Assembly: GCA_023397655.1 (NCBI GenBank)
Contig: JAEWTW010000035.1
Coordinates: 1 to 64,000, forward strand
Source of the DNA: Bacillota bacterium
GTDB taxonomy: Bacteria; Bacillota; Clostridia; Christensenellales; SZUA-584
Reading direction: 5' to 3'
DNA: 64,000 bases
Position 1 is the stretch's first letter; each line of letters opens with the position of its first letter. The notes under the pieces were generated by a model. The model was not told where the DNA came from and did no database searches. It saw nothing but the letters and a program-made list of their open reading frames with translations. Position numbers and translations under genes: made by a program. Shown in pieces: positions 32,978 to 41,478 of this stretch.

Positions 32978-34108
32978 ATGAAAGCCATCCGCACCTGCAT
33001 TAAGGCATTGAAAAGTGAATACATCAACAGAAAAAATATACTTCTTGGCATGTGCGCCTTGCTAGTCATGGCGCTCACCGTCTTTTGCCACTCGCTGGCG
33101 GGTTATTTGAACGCTCTGGAATTCCTGAACACGCATAGCGCCGGGTGGGTTCAGGGTTTTACGGAACCGGACGGCGCCAAATGGTATACGGTGGAGAACA
33201 CACGCTTCGGCATCGACAGCAGCGGCGACAACGCTCGCGCCACCACGGACGGCATCAACGCCGCACTGCGCTGGGCTAAAGAACAGGATATAAGCTTCAT
33301 CCGCTTCGAGAAGGGCACGTACCTGATACAGTGCGTCTGGCAAAACCGTTTCAAAGCACCTACGGACGGCATACTGGTGCCCTCCGGGCTCACGCTGGAT
33401 CTGGGTGATTCCGAATTCATGATCGAACCCAACAGTTATCCCGAATACTCTATATTCGGTATCGTGGGCCAGAGCGACGTCACGATACTGGGCGGCACGC
33501 TTGTCGGCGACAAGGACCGACACGTCTACGGGTCCAGCCGCCACTCCCCCACGCACGAGTTCGGCTTCGGCATCTGCGTATCCGCCAGCAGCAACGTACT
33601 GATACAAGGCGTCACCATACACGGCATGACGGGCGATGGCATCATACTGGAGGGTTCCTACAAGCCGGTGGCCGAGGGGGGCATCGTATCATCCCGCGTC
33701 CGGATACTGGGCTGCAACATTTCCGATTGCCGCAGGCAGGGCATCAGCGTGATCGGTGCGGTGGACAGCGAGATCGCCCACAACCGCATCAGCTTCATCA
33801 AGGGAACGAACCCGCAATTCGGCATCGATGTGGAAACGGAGATGGACTATCTCGTGGATAACCTCGAGATCCACCACAACGTGATCGCGGGGTGTGCGGG
33901 CGGCGCAATCAGCTGCCACAGCGGGTCCAACTATCAGGCGTACAACAACGCCTGCCGGGGCAGCATACTGGCCGTTAAATCCAGCAACGTGAAAATACAA
34001 GGCAACCTGATCGAAGCTGGGTTGCTGGCTGTCTATCCCGAAGCCAGCAACATAGATCTTCTCGGCAACACGCTGGGTCCAGGCGCGCGGCTGAAGACAG
34101 AGTGGTAA
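32978..34108 (+). CDS. Membrane-anchored right-handed beta-helix protein (EPS-associated, copy 1)
   Basis: A 376-residue protein starting at ATG 32978 with a poor ribosome binding site. One N-terminal helix (ILLGMCALLVMALTVFCHSL) anchors an extracytoplasmic parallel beta-helix (Pfam Beta_helix/pectate-lyase-like), opening WYTVENTRFGIDSSGDNARATTDGI and continuing with rungs such as DVTILGGTLVGD, NVLIQGVTIHGMTGDGIILEG and VKIQGNLIEAG. Such folds in polysaccharide loci are lyases, C5-epimerases or hydrolases acting on the polymer. The protein at 39958-41328 is a close paralogue; about two thirds of positions match by eye over the first hundred residues of the domain. Confidence 0.85.
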   Translation: MKAIRTCIKALKSEYINRKNILLGMCALLVMALTVFCHSLAGYLNALEFLNTHSAGWVQGFTEPDGAKWYTVENTRFGIDSSGDNARATTDGINAALRWAKEQDISFIRFEKGTYLIQCVWQNRFKAPTDGILVPSGLTLDLGDSEFMIEPNSYPEYSIFGIVGQSDVTILGGTLVGDKDRHVYGSSRHSPTHEFGFGICVSASSNVLIQGVTIHGMTGDGIILEGSYKPVAEGGIVSSRVRILGCNISDCRRQGISVIGAVDSEIAHNRISFIKGTNPQFGIDVETEMDYLVDNLEIHHNVIAGCAGGAISCHSGSNYQAYNNACRGSILAVKSSNVKIQGNLIEAGLLAVYPEASNIDLLGNTLGPGARLKTEW

Positions 34109-34186
34109 AAACGCGCTTGCCGGGTATTAAGCCGGCACAAAATGATTCGATATAGGTTTTATACGCATTGTCATTGGAGGCATTAT

Positions 34187-35245
34187 ATGCTGAAGGTCCT
34201 GGGACTGGGCGATGAGGAGCAGTGGCTCAGCACAGTCAGAGAATTTGAGAATCACGACGTCTATTATCTGCCGCAATACACAAAGGCCTTCCGTCTGCAC
34301 GGAGATGGTGAGCCTTTGCTTTTCTTTTACGAGACCCCTGACACCCGCGCCATCAGTGTGGTGATGAAGCGAGATATCGCCGCCGCTCCTCCCTTTACGG
34401 GAATCATACCCGGCGATACGTATTTCGATCTGTCCACGCCATATGGATACGGCGGCTTCCTGCTTGAAGGCGACCGCTCTGAGGATGCTGTCGCCAAGTT
34501 GGACGCGGCGTACAGCGAGTACTGCCGGGCCAGCGGCATCGTCAGCGACTTTGTCCGCTTCCACCCGCTGCTGAGAAACTATAAAGGTCTCTCCCCAATG
34601 TATGAGATCATCGAAATGGGCAAAACGATTTTTCTCGATTTGTCATCCCCGGACGTCATCGACGGCAACATCAGACCGCACACACACAACCGTATCAGAA
34701 AGGCGCGGCGCGACTGTCTTGAGGTCAGCCACAGCAGCTCACCTGAAATATTCGCGCAGTTCACCGAGCTGTATAACGTCACGATGGCACGCAATGAGGC
34801 GCAGCCTTATTACTTCTTCGATCGTGATTTCTTTGAATGCGTCCGCCATGAAATGCCGAATAATGCCGAGATATTCTATACAGTCTGCTGCGGCGAGATG
34901 GCCGCTATGGAGCTGGTGCTGTACGGCAACGGCAGGATGCACAGCCATCTGCAGGCCTCAAAGCGTGAGTATCAGCACCTGTCCCCCGTCCCGCTGCTCA
35001 TATATACAGAAGCGATGTGGGGCTGTGAAAACGGTATACGGGAGTTCCATCTGGGCGGCGGCCTTGGCTCCGCAGAGGATAATATCTACCAGTTCAAGAG
35101 CAACTTCAACCGGTTTGCCGATACGCGGTTCCATGCAGGCCGCAAGATATTGGACCGGGAACAATATGACCGGCTTCTGCAGCTGCGAAACGAGACGTCT
35201 GCAAGCCCTGAAAGACCCGGCTTTTTTCCGGAATACCGGGCCTGA
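34187..35245 (+). CDS. FemAB-like/GNAT-fold transferase in the EPS operon
   Basis: A 352-residue protein. The ATG at 34187 follows TTGGAGG. The layout is of two tandem GNAT-like folds as in FemAB-type aminoacyltransferases and their relatives. The N-terminal half contains YYLPQYTKAFRLHGDGEPLLFFYE; the second half opens THNRIRKARRD and contains ELYNVTMARNEAQPYYFF and REFHLGGGLGSAEDNIYQFKSNFN, where the FKxxF-like end is typical. In polysaccharide loci such proteins may attach amino acids or acyl groups to amino sugars. An intercistronic hairpin without a T-run (about 34119-34136) precedes it. Confidence 0.75.
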   Translation: MLKVLGLGDEEQWLSTVREFENHDVYYLPQYTKAFRLHGDGEPLLFFYETPDTRAISVVMKRDIAAAPPFTGIIPGDTYFDLSTPYGYGGFLLEGDRSEDAVAKLDAAYSEYCRASGIVSDFVRFHPLLRNYKGLSPMYEIIEMGKTIFLDLSSPDVIDGNIRPHTHNRIRKARRDCLEVSHSSSPEIFAQFTELYNVTMARNEAQPYYFFDRDFFECVRHEMPNNAEIFYTVCCGEMAAMELVLYGNGRMHSHLQASKREYQHLSPVPLLIYTEAMWGCENGIREFHLGGGLGSAEDNIYQFKSNFNRFADTRFHAGRKILDREQYDRLLQLRNETSASPERPGFFPEYRA

Positions 35246-35263
35246 GGCGGCGGAGGATTTATT

Positions 35264-35812
35264 ATGATACAATACGGAGCTGTCACATTGCGCCGCATCG
35301 AACACAGGGATATGGAGTTTCTGAGAAATCTGATCAACGACCCGCAGATAGCGTTGTCCGTCGTTGATTTCGGTTTCCCCGTATCATCGAGGCAGCAAAA
35401 CGAATGGTTTGAGACCGTTCACCCACACGAAAACGCGGAACGCTTTATCATTGAAAACGGCGGGCAAGCCGTCGGCAGCCTTGTCATCGCCAAGATTGAT
35501 TTGGACAACGGCACCGGCGAAGTCGGCTATAAGGTGCTGCCAGAACATCAGGGCCACGGTTACGCAGCCGATGCCGTGCGCGCCGTACTCGCTTATCTGT
35601 TCCTTGAAAAAGGGCTGGAATGCATTTCCGCTTATCATCTGGGCGGCAATATAGCGTCCCAAAGGGTGCTGGAGAAGGCTGGCTTCCAATATGAAGGCGT
35701 GCTGCGCAAGGCCGTCTACCGGAACGGTTCCCGAATCGATCTGATATCCTGGTCCGTCAACCGCTCGGATTATTTACAGAAGGCAGGTGCCGGCAATGCT
35801 GCTCTTAAATGA
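35264..35812 (+). CDS. GNAT N-acetyltransferase, RimJ/RimL-PseH-like
   Basis: A 182-residue single-domain acetyltransferase. VTLRRIEHRDMEFLRNLIND opens the domain, the acetyl-CoA loop is PEHQGHGYAADAVRAVLAY and the late helix is NIASQRVLEKAGFQYEGVLRKAV. The arrangement is like RimJ/L and PseH, the latter acetylating a 4-amino sugar nucleotide. Given the dehydratase and aminotransferase in the same operon, N-acetylation of the 4-amino sugar is a reasonable inference. GGAGG precedes the ATG. It overlaps the next gene by 17 bp. Confidence 0.85.
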   Translation: MIQYGAVTLRRIEHRDMEFLRNLINDPQIALSVVDFGFPVSSRQQNEWFETVHPHENAERFIIENGGQAVGSLVIAKIDLDNGTGEVGYKVLPEHQGHGYAADAVRAVLAYLFLEKGLECISAYHLGGNIASQRVLEKAGFQYEGVLRKAVYRNGSRIDLISWSVNRSDYLQKAGAGNAALK

Positions 35813-36314
35813 AATACTTGAACTGCGCGCCATAGAACCGGCAGACGCCTTCATCATTCTCGCCATCTTAAGGCTGCCGGGTATTGCAGAAAGCCTGATG
35901 GGCTTTCCCCAAAAGGCGTTGGATATGGATTTCGCGGGCTGGCTCGCCGCTGCCGCCAACAGAAGGAACGATTTTTTCTTCTCCGTGGTGGACCGGCAGT
36001 CGTCAGAGGTGATCGGCATTTGCGCCTATCAGGATATCGACTACCGGAACGGCCGTGTCAACGTCTGGGCGGCGCTGGCGGATTCCAAGGATAAGGCCAA
36101 TACGCTCTCATTGCTGGCATCCAACGCGTTCTTGCATCTGCGAATGGAGCATGTGGCCGTCCATTGCCTGACGGAAGATGCGCTGACGATAGCCGCTGCC
36201 GAAATGGCCGGCTTCTCCCGCGATGCCATTTTTTATTCACGTATTAAGAAAAGTGGTAAAAATGCCGATGTATCAGTATATACCCTGCTCAAGGGAGAGG
36301 AAGGAGATACGTAA
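35796..36314 (+). CDS. Divergent GNAT-like acetyltransferase
   Basis: A 172-residue protein from the ATG at 35796 (AAGGCAGG upstream; an in-frame GTG at 35787 is possible). LELRAIEPADAFIILAILRLPGI opens like RimJ/L GNATs, and FFFSVVDRQSSEVIGICAYQDIDYRNGRVNVWAAL is the central sheet. The acetyl-CoA pyrophosphate loop (Q/R-x-x-G-x-G/A) is not recognisable, so activity is doubtful. It may act as a partner of the GNAT encoded just upstream, which it overlaps. It is directly followed by the phosphoglycosyl transferase. Confidence 0.65.
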   Translation: MLLLNEILELRAIEPADAFIILAILRLPGIAESLMGFPQKALDMDFAGWLAAAANRRNDFFFSVVDRQSSEVIGICAYQDIDYRNGRVNVWAALADSKDKANTLSLLASNAFLHLRMEHVAVHCLTEDALTIAAAEMAGFSRDAIFYSRIKKSGKNADVSVYTLLKGEEGDT

Positions 36315-37037
36315 ATGGAACAGAAAAATCATTATAAGGCCGGTTTCTACGAACGGATCGTAAAACGTGTCTTTGATATCGCTCTCTCGATTGCGGCTCT
36401 GATCATACTCAGCCCCATCGCGCTTGTTTGCATATTGGCGATCAAGCTGGATGACTTTCGCGGAAGCGTACTGTTCAGGCAGGAGCGCAACGGCAGATAC
36501 GGCGAGGTGTTCAGTATCGTCAAGTTCAGAACGATGAAGCGCGAGCTGTCCGGTGAAAACATCTGGGCCACGGCTTCCACGCTGACCGGCGTGGGCAAGA
36601 TCATCCGCCTGCTGAGCCTCGACGAGATACCTCAGTTCGTCAGCATACTGACCGGCAAGATGAGCTTTATCGGCCCCCGGCCGTTGCTGCTCAGCTATTA
36701 CGAATGGTTCTCAGAGACCGAGCGGAGACGGTTTAACGTCCGTCCGGGTTTATCCGGCCTGTCCCAGATCAACGGACGTGCCAATCTGAACTGGGATGAA
36801 CGCTTTGCGCTGGACGTGGAATACGCGGACAACATCTCCTTTGTGCTGGACGTGAAGATATTCTTCAAAACTTTCGGCGTCATTCTGTCACATAAGGATG
36901 TGCTGCCTGAAGGCGACGTACCGCTGGAGGATTTCTCAGAGTACCGCAAAAAACAGCTCAAAAAAAAGAACCCCGTCGTTACGCTCAGCCCGCCTCCCGA
37001 AAAAAAGGCATACGAGTCCAACAGGATGCAGGCATGA
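36315..37037 (+). CDS. Phosphoglycosyl transferase (bacterial sugar transferase, PglC/WcaJ type)
   Basis: A 240-residue membrane enzyme. An N-terminal re-entrant helix (VFDIALSIAALIILSPIALVCIL), then FRQERNGRYGEVFSIVKFRTMK, the catalytic dyad D103-E104 in SLDEIPQF, GPRPLL, and VRPGLSGLSQINGRA. It moves a sugar phosphate from a UDP-sugar to undecaprenyl phosphate and starts each repeat unit. At 240 residues it is a monotopic short form (PglC-like), consistent with the PglF- and PglE-like genes upstream. The start directly follows the previous stop; AAGGAG precedes it. Confidence 0.93.
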   Translation: MEQKNHYKAGFYERIVKRVFDIALSIAALIILSPIALVCILAIKLDDFRGSVLFRQERNGRYGEVFSIVKFRTMKRELSGENIWATASTLTGVGKIIRLLSLDEIPQFVSILTGKMSFIGPRPLLLSYYEWFSETERRRFNVRPGLSGLSQINGRANLNWDERFALDVEYADNISFVLDVKIFFKTFGVILSHKDVLPEGDVPLEDFSEYRKKQLKKKNPVVTLSPPPEKKAYESNRMQA

Positions 37038-37093
37038 ACGCATCACGCAAACCATGCGGGCGGCCTGCCATATCCGCGCCGGAGGCATAGATA

Positions 37094-38266
37094 ATGAAAG
37101 TTCTTTTTACCGCATCAATCATGGGACACCTGATAAACTTTCACGTCCCCTACATGCAGTATTTCAAGGATAAAGGCTTTGAGGTCCATGCCGCATGCGG
37201 CTCAGGCAGTCCACCGTCCTGTATCGACCGCCATTGCGAAATAGCGTTTGAGCGCAGCCCTTTCAAGCTGAAAAACCTGCAATGCTACCGGGCTTTAAAA
37301 AAGATCATCGATAACAACTCATACGACATCATACACTGCCACACGCCGGTCGTGAGCGTACTCACACGGCTGGCTGCCAGAAAAGCACGCAAAAAAGGCA
37401 CAGTCGTGATCTACACCGCTCACGGCTTTCATTTTTATCATGGCGCACCGCGCTTGTCCGGCACGCTGTTCCGCGTGGCCGAGAAATGGCTTTGCCGATA
37501 CACGGACGTCTTAATCACAATCAATGAGGAAGACTTAGGCGCAGCCAAGAGCTACGGCTTTGCCCCCCAAAGAGGCATATACAAGGTACCGGGTGTCGGC
37601 GTGGATAACTCCCGTTTTTTGCCGCAGACTCCGGAGAACAAGCAGTCGGGCCGCAACATTACCGGCACCAGCCCGGATGCTTTTGTGCTGATTTTCGCCG
37701 GGGAATACAGCCGGGATAAAAACCAGCTGATGCTGCTGGAGGCTGTGAAGCTGCTAAAGGAATCTGTCCCCCAAGTATTGCTGCTGCTGCCGGGGAGGGG
37801 GCCGATGTGGAGTGAGCTGGAGCTGGCAGCTGTTTCACTGGGAGTCACGGACAACGTCTGGCTGATGGGATACCGGACGGATATGGATCTGCTGCTGAGC
37901 GCCGCGGATGTCGCTGTGTCCTCCTCGGTGCGCGAGGGCCTTGGCATCAACCTTGTGGAAGCGCTGGCTACTGGCCTGCCCGTTGTGGCCACCAGAATCA
38001 GAGGCCATGCCGATGTCATCACCGACGGCGAAAACGGCTTTCTTGTGGACGCCTGCGATGCCCGCGCAATGGCGGACCGCCTGCTTTCGCTGTACCGCTC
38101 TGCGCAGCTCCGCGACGCGATGTCGCGCAAGGCACTGGATATGGTGAAGCCTTTTCTGCTTGAAAACGCCAAAGCCGAAACCTGCCGCATCTACGAGCAG
38201 GTGATAAAGAGCCTGGCGCAGCCCGGGGACGGACAAGCCGGAGATACGGCCCCGCAGCAGCATTAG
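37094..38266 (+). CDS. Family 4 glycosyltransferase (EpsD/PglA-like)
   Basis: A 390-residue GT-B protein. The N-terminal domain has MKVLFTASIMGHLINFHVPYM, IIHCHTPVVSVLTRLAARKA and TAHGFHFYHGAP, a set typical of EpsD-type enzymes. The C-terminal domain has LIFAGEYSRDKNQLMLLEAV and SSVREGLGINLVEALATGLPV, with the retaining-GT glutamates. EpsD/PglA-like enzymes add the second sugar to undecaprenyl-diphosphate-linked amino sugars, which fits its place after the phosphoglycosyl transferase. The last 15 residues are Gly/Gln-rich. Confidence 0.92.
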   Translation: MKVLFTASIMGHLINFHVPYMQYFKDKGFEVHAACGSGSPPSCIDRHCEIAFERSPFKLKNLQCYRALKKIIDNNSYDIIHCHTPVVSVLTRLAARKARKKGTVVIYTAHGFHFYHGAPRLSGTLFRVAEKWLCRYTDVLITINEEDLGAAKSYGFAPQRGIYKVPGVGVDNSRFLPQTPENKQSGRNITGTSPDAFVLIFAGEYSRDKNQLMLLEAVKLLKESVPQVLLLLPGRGPMWSELELAAVSLGVTDNVWLMGYRTDMDLLLSAADVAVSSSVREGLGINLVEALATGLPVVATRIRGHADVITDGENGFLVDACDARAMADRLLSLYRSAQLRDAMSRKALDMVKPFLLENAKAETCRIYEQVIKSLAQPGDGQAGDTAPQQH

Positions 38267-38279
38267 GTCGGAGGAACAA

Positions 38280-39803
38280 TTGAGCAAAACAAAGATGGGT
38301 GTGAAAACCGCATCCTCAGTCATATTTATAGCGCTGATACAGGGAATCTTAAGCTTTTACCGTCTGAGCGTGCTGCTGGGCACGTACGGCGACAACGTCA
38401 ACGGCGTCGTGCAGGCGGCGCTGCAAATGAGCGCCTACTTGATACTGTTCCAGACCGGCATGTCCGCCGCCTACCAATACCATATGTACGCGCCGTTCAG
38501 CGGCGGCGACTTCCCCAAAATATCCGCTCTTTTCACCGGACTGCAAAGGAGCATGCTGCGTGTCACCGGCAAAATGCTGCTTGTCGCAGTCGCTGTCATT
38601 CCCGTCTACTCGGCACTGCTGCTCAGGCAGGGCGTCCAGTATTGGGACACGCTGCTGATACTTGCGGCCATCGGCATACGCATCAGCGCGCCGTTCTTCT
38701 ATACACTGCCGGAGCGCTGCCTCATTGAACTCAAAGAAAAGAAATATATCGTGGTCACCGTGGAAGGCGCAAAGGACATACTGACGCTGGTCGCGGAGAT
38801 ACTGCTGATTCGCTTCACGCCGCTGCCTCTCCCGCTGATACTCTGCGTCAACCTCGTTTTCCTTGCACTGTCCAAGATGGTATACCTGCGGCTGATACGA
38901 AAGCTGTACGGCCCCTCCTTCAGCCTGACCGCCGTGCCTGAGTTTGTGGCTTCCCGCATGACCAAAGCCGTTTACGTACATCAGGTGTCCTCCATCGTCA
39001 CCAGCAATACCGATAATGTGGTATTGTCGCTGCTCAGCGCCCTGAAGAATGTAACGATTTACAGCGCGTTTGCGACGCTGATCTCCTATCCCAACACGGT
39101 GATTTACCGCATCATTGAAGGCATGCGCGCCACGTTGGCGCTCAAGATCACCCGCGGTGATGAGGACAGCTATTCGGCGTTCAAGCAGCTGCTTGCTTTT
39201 TCTTTCTTCTGTATCTGCACGATGATACCCGTCTTTCTGCTGCTGGCCAACCCGTTTGTGGAACTGTGGATCGGCGGAGAATATCAAATCCCCCCCCTGC
39301 CTCTCGTCATGTTCGGTTTGGTGCTGGCAGACTATTTGTTTATGCCGGTGATATACGCCGCACGCGATGCCCGCGGGCTGTATGCCGAGTCAAAAAAGTT
39401 CACCATCGCGCAGGCGGCTGTCAATCTGGTGATATCTGTGGCGCTGGCTATCCCGTTCGGTATCACGGGCGTGCTGGCGGGCACCGTAGCTGCGTCCTAC
39501 TTCGTTCTGCAGCCGGGTAACTTCCGCCTGGTTTACCGCAGTGTATTTAGCCGCCGAATGACGATTTACGGGGAACTGGCAGTTGTGACGGGGCTGTGCG
39601 CCGCCTCTTATTTCGCAGGCAGCTTTTTGCTGAACCGTATTGGGCTGGGCACCGGGTGGCTGGCACTGGCGGAAAAGGCCATGATCTGCGCGGCGGTATC
39701 CGTGGTGATCGCCTTCGCGGGACTGTGGCCCGCACACAAAGGGTTTCGTACACTCGTCCGGCGGTTTCTGCGCCGCCCCGCTCCTGTGAACCCCAGCGCG
39801 TAG
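38280..39803 (+). CDS. Wzx-like polysaccharide flippase (MOP superfamily)
   Basis: A 507-residue protein with about 12-14 membrane helices. The TTG at 38280, five nt after CGGAGG, is the start. The segment TSNTDNVVLSLLSALKNVTIYSAFATL is the conserved centre of polysaccharide-specific MOP transporters, and FVELWIGGEY is typical of family members. It should flip the lipid-linked repeat unit to the outside for the EpsG-like polymerase. It is the last gene of the EPS operon and is followed by a terminator. Confidence 0.88.
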   Translation: MSKTKMGVKTASSVIFIALIQGILSFYRLSVLLGTYGDNVNGVVQAALQMSAYLILFQTGMSAAYQYHMYAPFSGGDFPKISALFTGLQRSMLRVTGKMLLVAVAVIPVYSALLLRQGVQYWDTLLILAAIGIRISAPFFYTLPERCLIELKEKKYIVVTVEGAKDILTLVAEILLIRFTPLPLPLILCVNLVFLALSKMVYLRLIRKLYGPSFSLTAVPEFVASRMTKAVYVHQVSSIVTSNTDNVVLSLLSALKNVTIYSAFATLISYPNTVIYRIIEGMRATLALKITRGDEDSYSAFKQLLAFSFFCICTMIPVFLLLANPFVELWIGGEYQIPPLPLVMFGLVLADYLFMPVIYAARDARGLYAESKKFTIAQAAVNLVISVALAIPFGITGVLAGTVAASYFVLQPGNFRLVYRSVFSRRMTIYGELAVVTGLCAASYFAGSFLLNRIGLGTGWLALAEKAMICAAVSVVIAFAGLWPAHKGFRTLVRRFLRRPAPVNPSA

Positions 39804-39830
39804 ATCAGCTGTCGTCATACAACGATAAAT

Positions 39831-39862
39831 TAACTGCTGCCAGTCAGGCGGCAGTTTTTTAT
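39831..39862 (+). terminator. Terminator of the exopolysaccharide operon
   Basis: AACTGCTGCC pairs with GGCGGCAGTT (one T-G) around a 5-nt loop and is followed by TTTT. Confidence 0.9.
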
Positions 39863-39890
39863 ACCATACGGTATGTTTATGTATTCGGCG

Positions 39891-39932
39891 CAAAAAAAAG
39901 CCTCCCACGCGGGACGTTCTCCGCAGGAGGCA
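39891..39932 (-). terminator. Terminator of the second beta-helix gene
   Basis: On the minus strand GCCTCC...GGGAGGC with inner TGCGG/CCGCG pairing is followed by TTTTTTTT, 25 bp after the stop codon. Confidence 0.85.
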
Positions 39933-39957
39933 GTGATACCTGTTCCGTCTGTCTGTT

Positions 39958-41328
39958 TCAGTCGATCTGTACCCAGCTGTTGCCTTCCATGATGTTGTTC
40001 TCCACTGTAATGTTGGAGGAACCGCGCATCACCTGAATGAAACTGTTTTTGATGGTGTTGCTATAAAGCTTGATGTTGGTCGAATATACCGTCAGCACGT
40101 TGCCGCTGCACACGTTGTTGTAAACCTCGTAGTCAGTGCCGCTGTGGCAGCTGATCGCGCCGCCTGAGCAGTCGTAAATCACATTATCATGTATCTTGAG
40201 CTTGTCCACAATGTAGTCCAGCTCCTTCTCAATGTCGATGCCGTACTGCGGGTCGGCACCTTTGATGCCGTATATCTCGTTGCCGGCGATTTCACTGTCG
40301 CGCATGCCGATGACGCTGATACCCTGCCGACGGCAATTGAATATTTCGTTGTCCAGCAGCCGCACCTTCGTGGACACGCTGCCGCCGTCGGCCAGCGTCG
40401 AGTAAGACCCTTCCACGATGATGCCGTCACCGGTCGTCTTGCTGATCTTAAGGTCCCGGATGACCACGTTGCGGCTGGCCGAAATGCAGACACCGAAGCC
40501 GAATTCATGCGTGGGAGATGTGCTGCTCGGAGCGAAAACATGGTTGTCTAGATCTCCGATGAGCGTACCGTTCTTGATCGTGACGTCGTTGGCATTCACG
40601 ATCCCGAATATCGTATATTCGGGATAGCTGTTGGGTTCCATTTTGAATGTGGAGCCGCCGAGGTCCAGCGTAAGTCCCGAGGGTACCAGTATACCGTCAG
40701 TCGGGGCGATGTACCGGTTACGCCAGTTGCACTGAACCATGTATGTGCCTTTGTCGAACTTGACCGTTGTATACCCTTGAGCCTTCGCCCATACCAGTGC
40801 CTCGTTGATGCCGTCCGTCGTGGCCCGGGCGCTGCCGCCTGTGCTGTCGATGCCAAAGCGCGTATTTTCTACTTGATAGACGCCCGGCTCCGCTGCCTCT
40901 TCAGGGTTGTCTGAAACGACGATCGGGGCTTCCGTAACGGGAGTAATCTCTCTGTCTGCCGCTTCCGGTGCGACGACCGTTTCCCCCGCGGTCTCCGCTT
41001 CCGTCACAGACCCATCGACAGCTCCGCCATTTTCGGATGCTTTCTTTTTGTCAGCCACCGCAACAGCATAAATGGAAATCTCTGCGTTTATGGGCTGATC
41101 TGTCGGTTGAGGTGTCTGTGTGATATCCGGAGTCATCTCGGGTGTGAGTTCCGGCGTCGGGTCTGCCGTCGGACTCGCTTCGCTTGTCTGTTGGGCGGGC
41201 GTCTGCGTCGCGGCGGCTGCCGCTTCGGCGATACGTGAATTTGAAACGCCGACAGCCACCATCGCTGCGCTGACCATCAGCGCGGCCGCCAGTATTACGT
41301 ATAAAACCCTGAACTTAGACTTTTTCAT
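39958..41328 (-). CDS. Riboswitch-controlled beta-helix surface protein (copy 2)
   Basis: A 456-residue protein. The ATG at 41328 follows CGGAGG. The order is a signal anchor (VLYVILAAALMVSAAMVAVGV), a Pro/Thr/Glu-rich low-complexity stalk (about residues 35-150), and a parallel beta-helix opening YQVENTRFGIDSTGGSARATTDGI. Rungs follow: DVTIKNGTLIGD, NVVIRDLKISKTTGDGIIVEG and NITVENNIMEGN. The domain is a close paralogue of the one encoded at 32978-34108, whereas the stalk is unique to this copy and would carry the enzyme away from the membrane. It likely acts on the EPS as lyase or epimerase. The leader has a GEMM-I riboswitch. Confidence 0.88.
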   Translation of the reverse strand: MKKSKFRVLYVILAAALMVSAAMVAVGVSNSRIAEAAAAATQTPAQQTSEASPTADPTPELTPEMTPDITQTPQPTDQPINAEISIYAVAVADKKKASENGGAVDGSVTEAETAGETVVAPEAADREITPVTEAPIVVSDNPEEAAEPGVYQVENTRFGIDSTGGSARATTDGINEALVWAKAQGYTTVKFDKGTYMVQCNWRNRYIAPTDGILVPSGLTLDLGGSTFKMEPNSYPEYTIFGIVNANDVTIKNGTLIGDLDNHVFAPSSTSPTHEFGFGVCISASRNVVIRDLKISKTTGDGIIVEGSYSTLADGGSVSTKVRLLDNEIFNCRRQGISVIGMRDSEIAGNEIYGIKGADPQYGIDIEKELDYIVDKLKIHDNVIYDCSGGAISCHSGTDYEVYNNVCSGNVLTVYSTNIKLYSNTIKNSFIQVMRGSSNITVENNIMEGNSWVQID

Positions 41329-41413
41329 TTGCTGCCTCCGGATGAGCGTCCTGCTCCCAAAACCCAATTCATTTCGAGGGTCAGACGACGGACTGACAGC
41401 TCTTCGCGGTTCA

Positions 41414-41443
41414 GGCATTAAAAATGCCTTTTCCACAAAGGCC
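41414..41443 (-). terminator. Expression-platform hairpins behind riboswitch 4
   Basis: On the minus strand GCCTTT/AAAGGC (loop GTGGA) is followed by the ATTTTT of a second, overlapping hairpin GGCATT-TTT-AATGCC. The two stems share GGC and cannot form together, as expected of a terminator/antiterminator pair between the aptamer and the beta-helix gene. Confidence 0.6.
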
Positions 41444-41478
41444 ATTGCCAAATGAAAAAGACATCTGAAAAAGTATCT

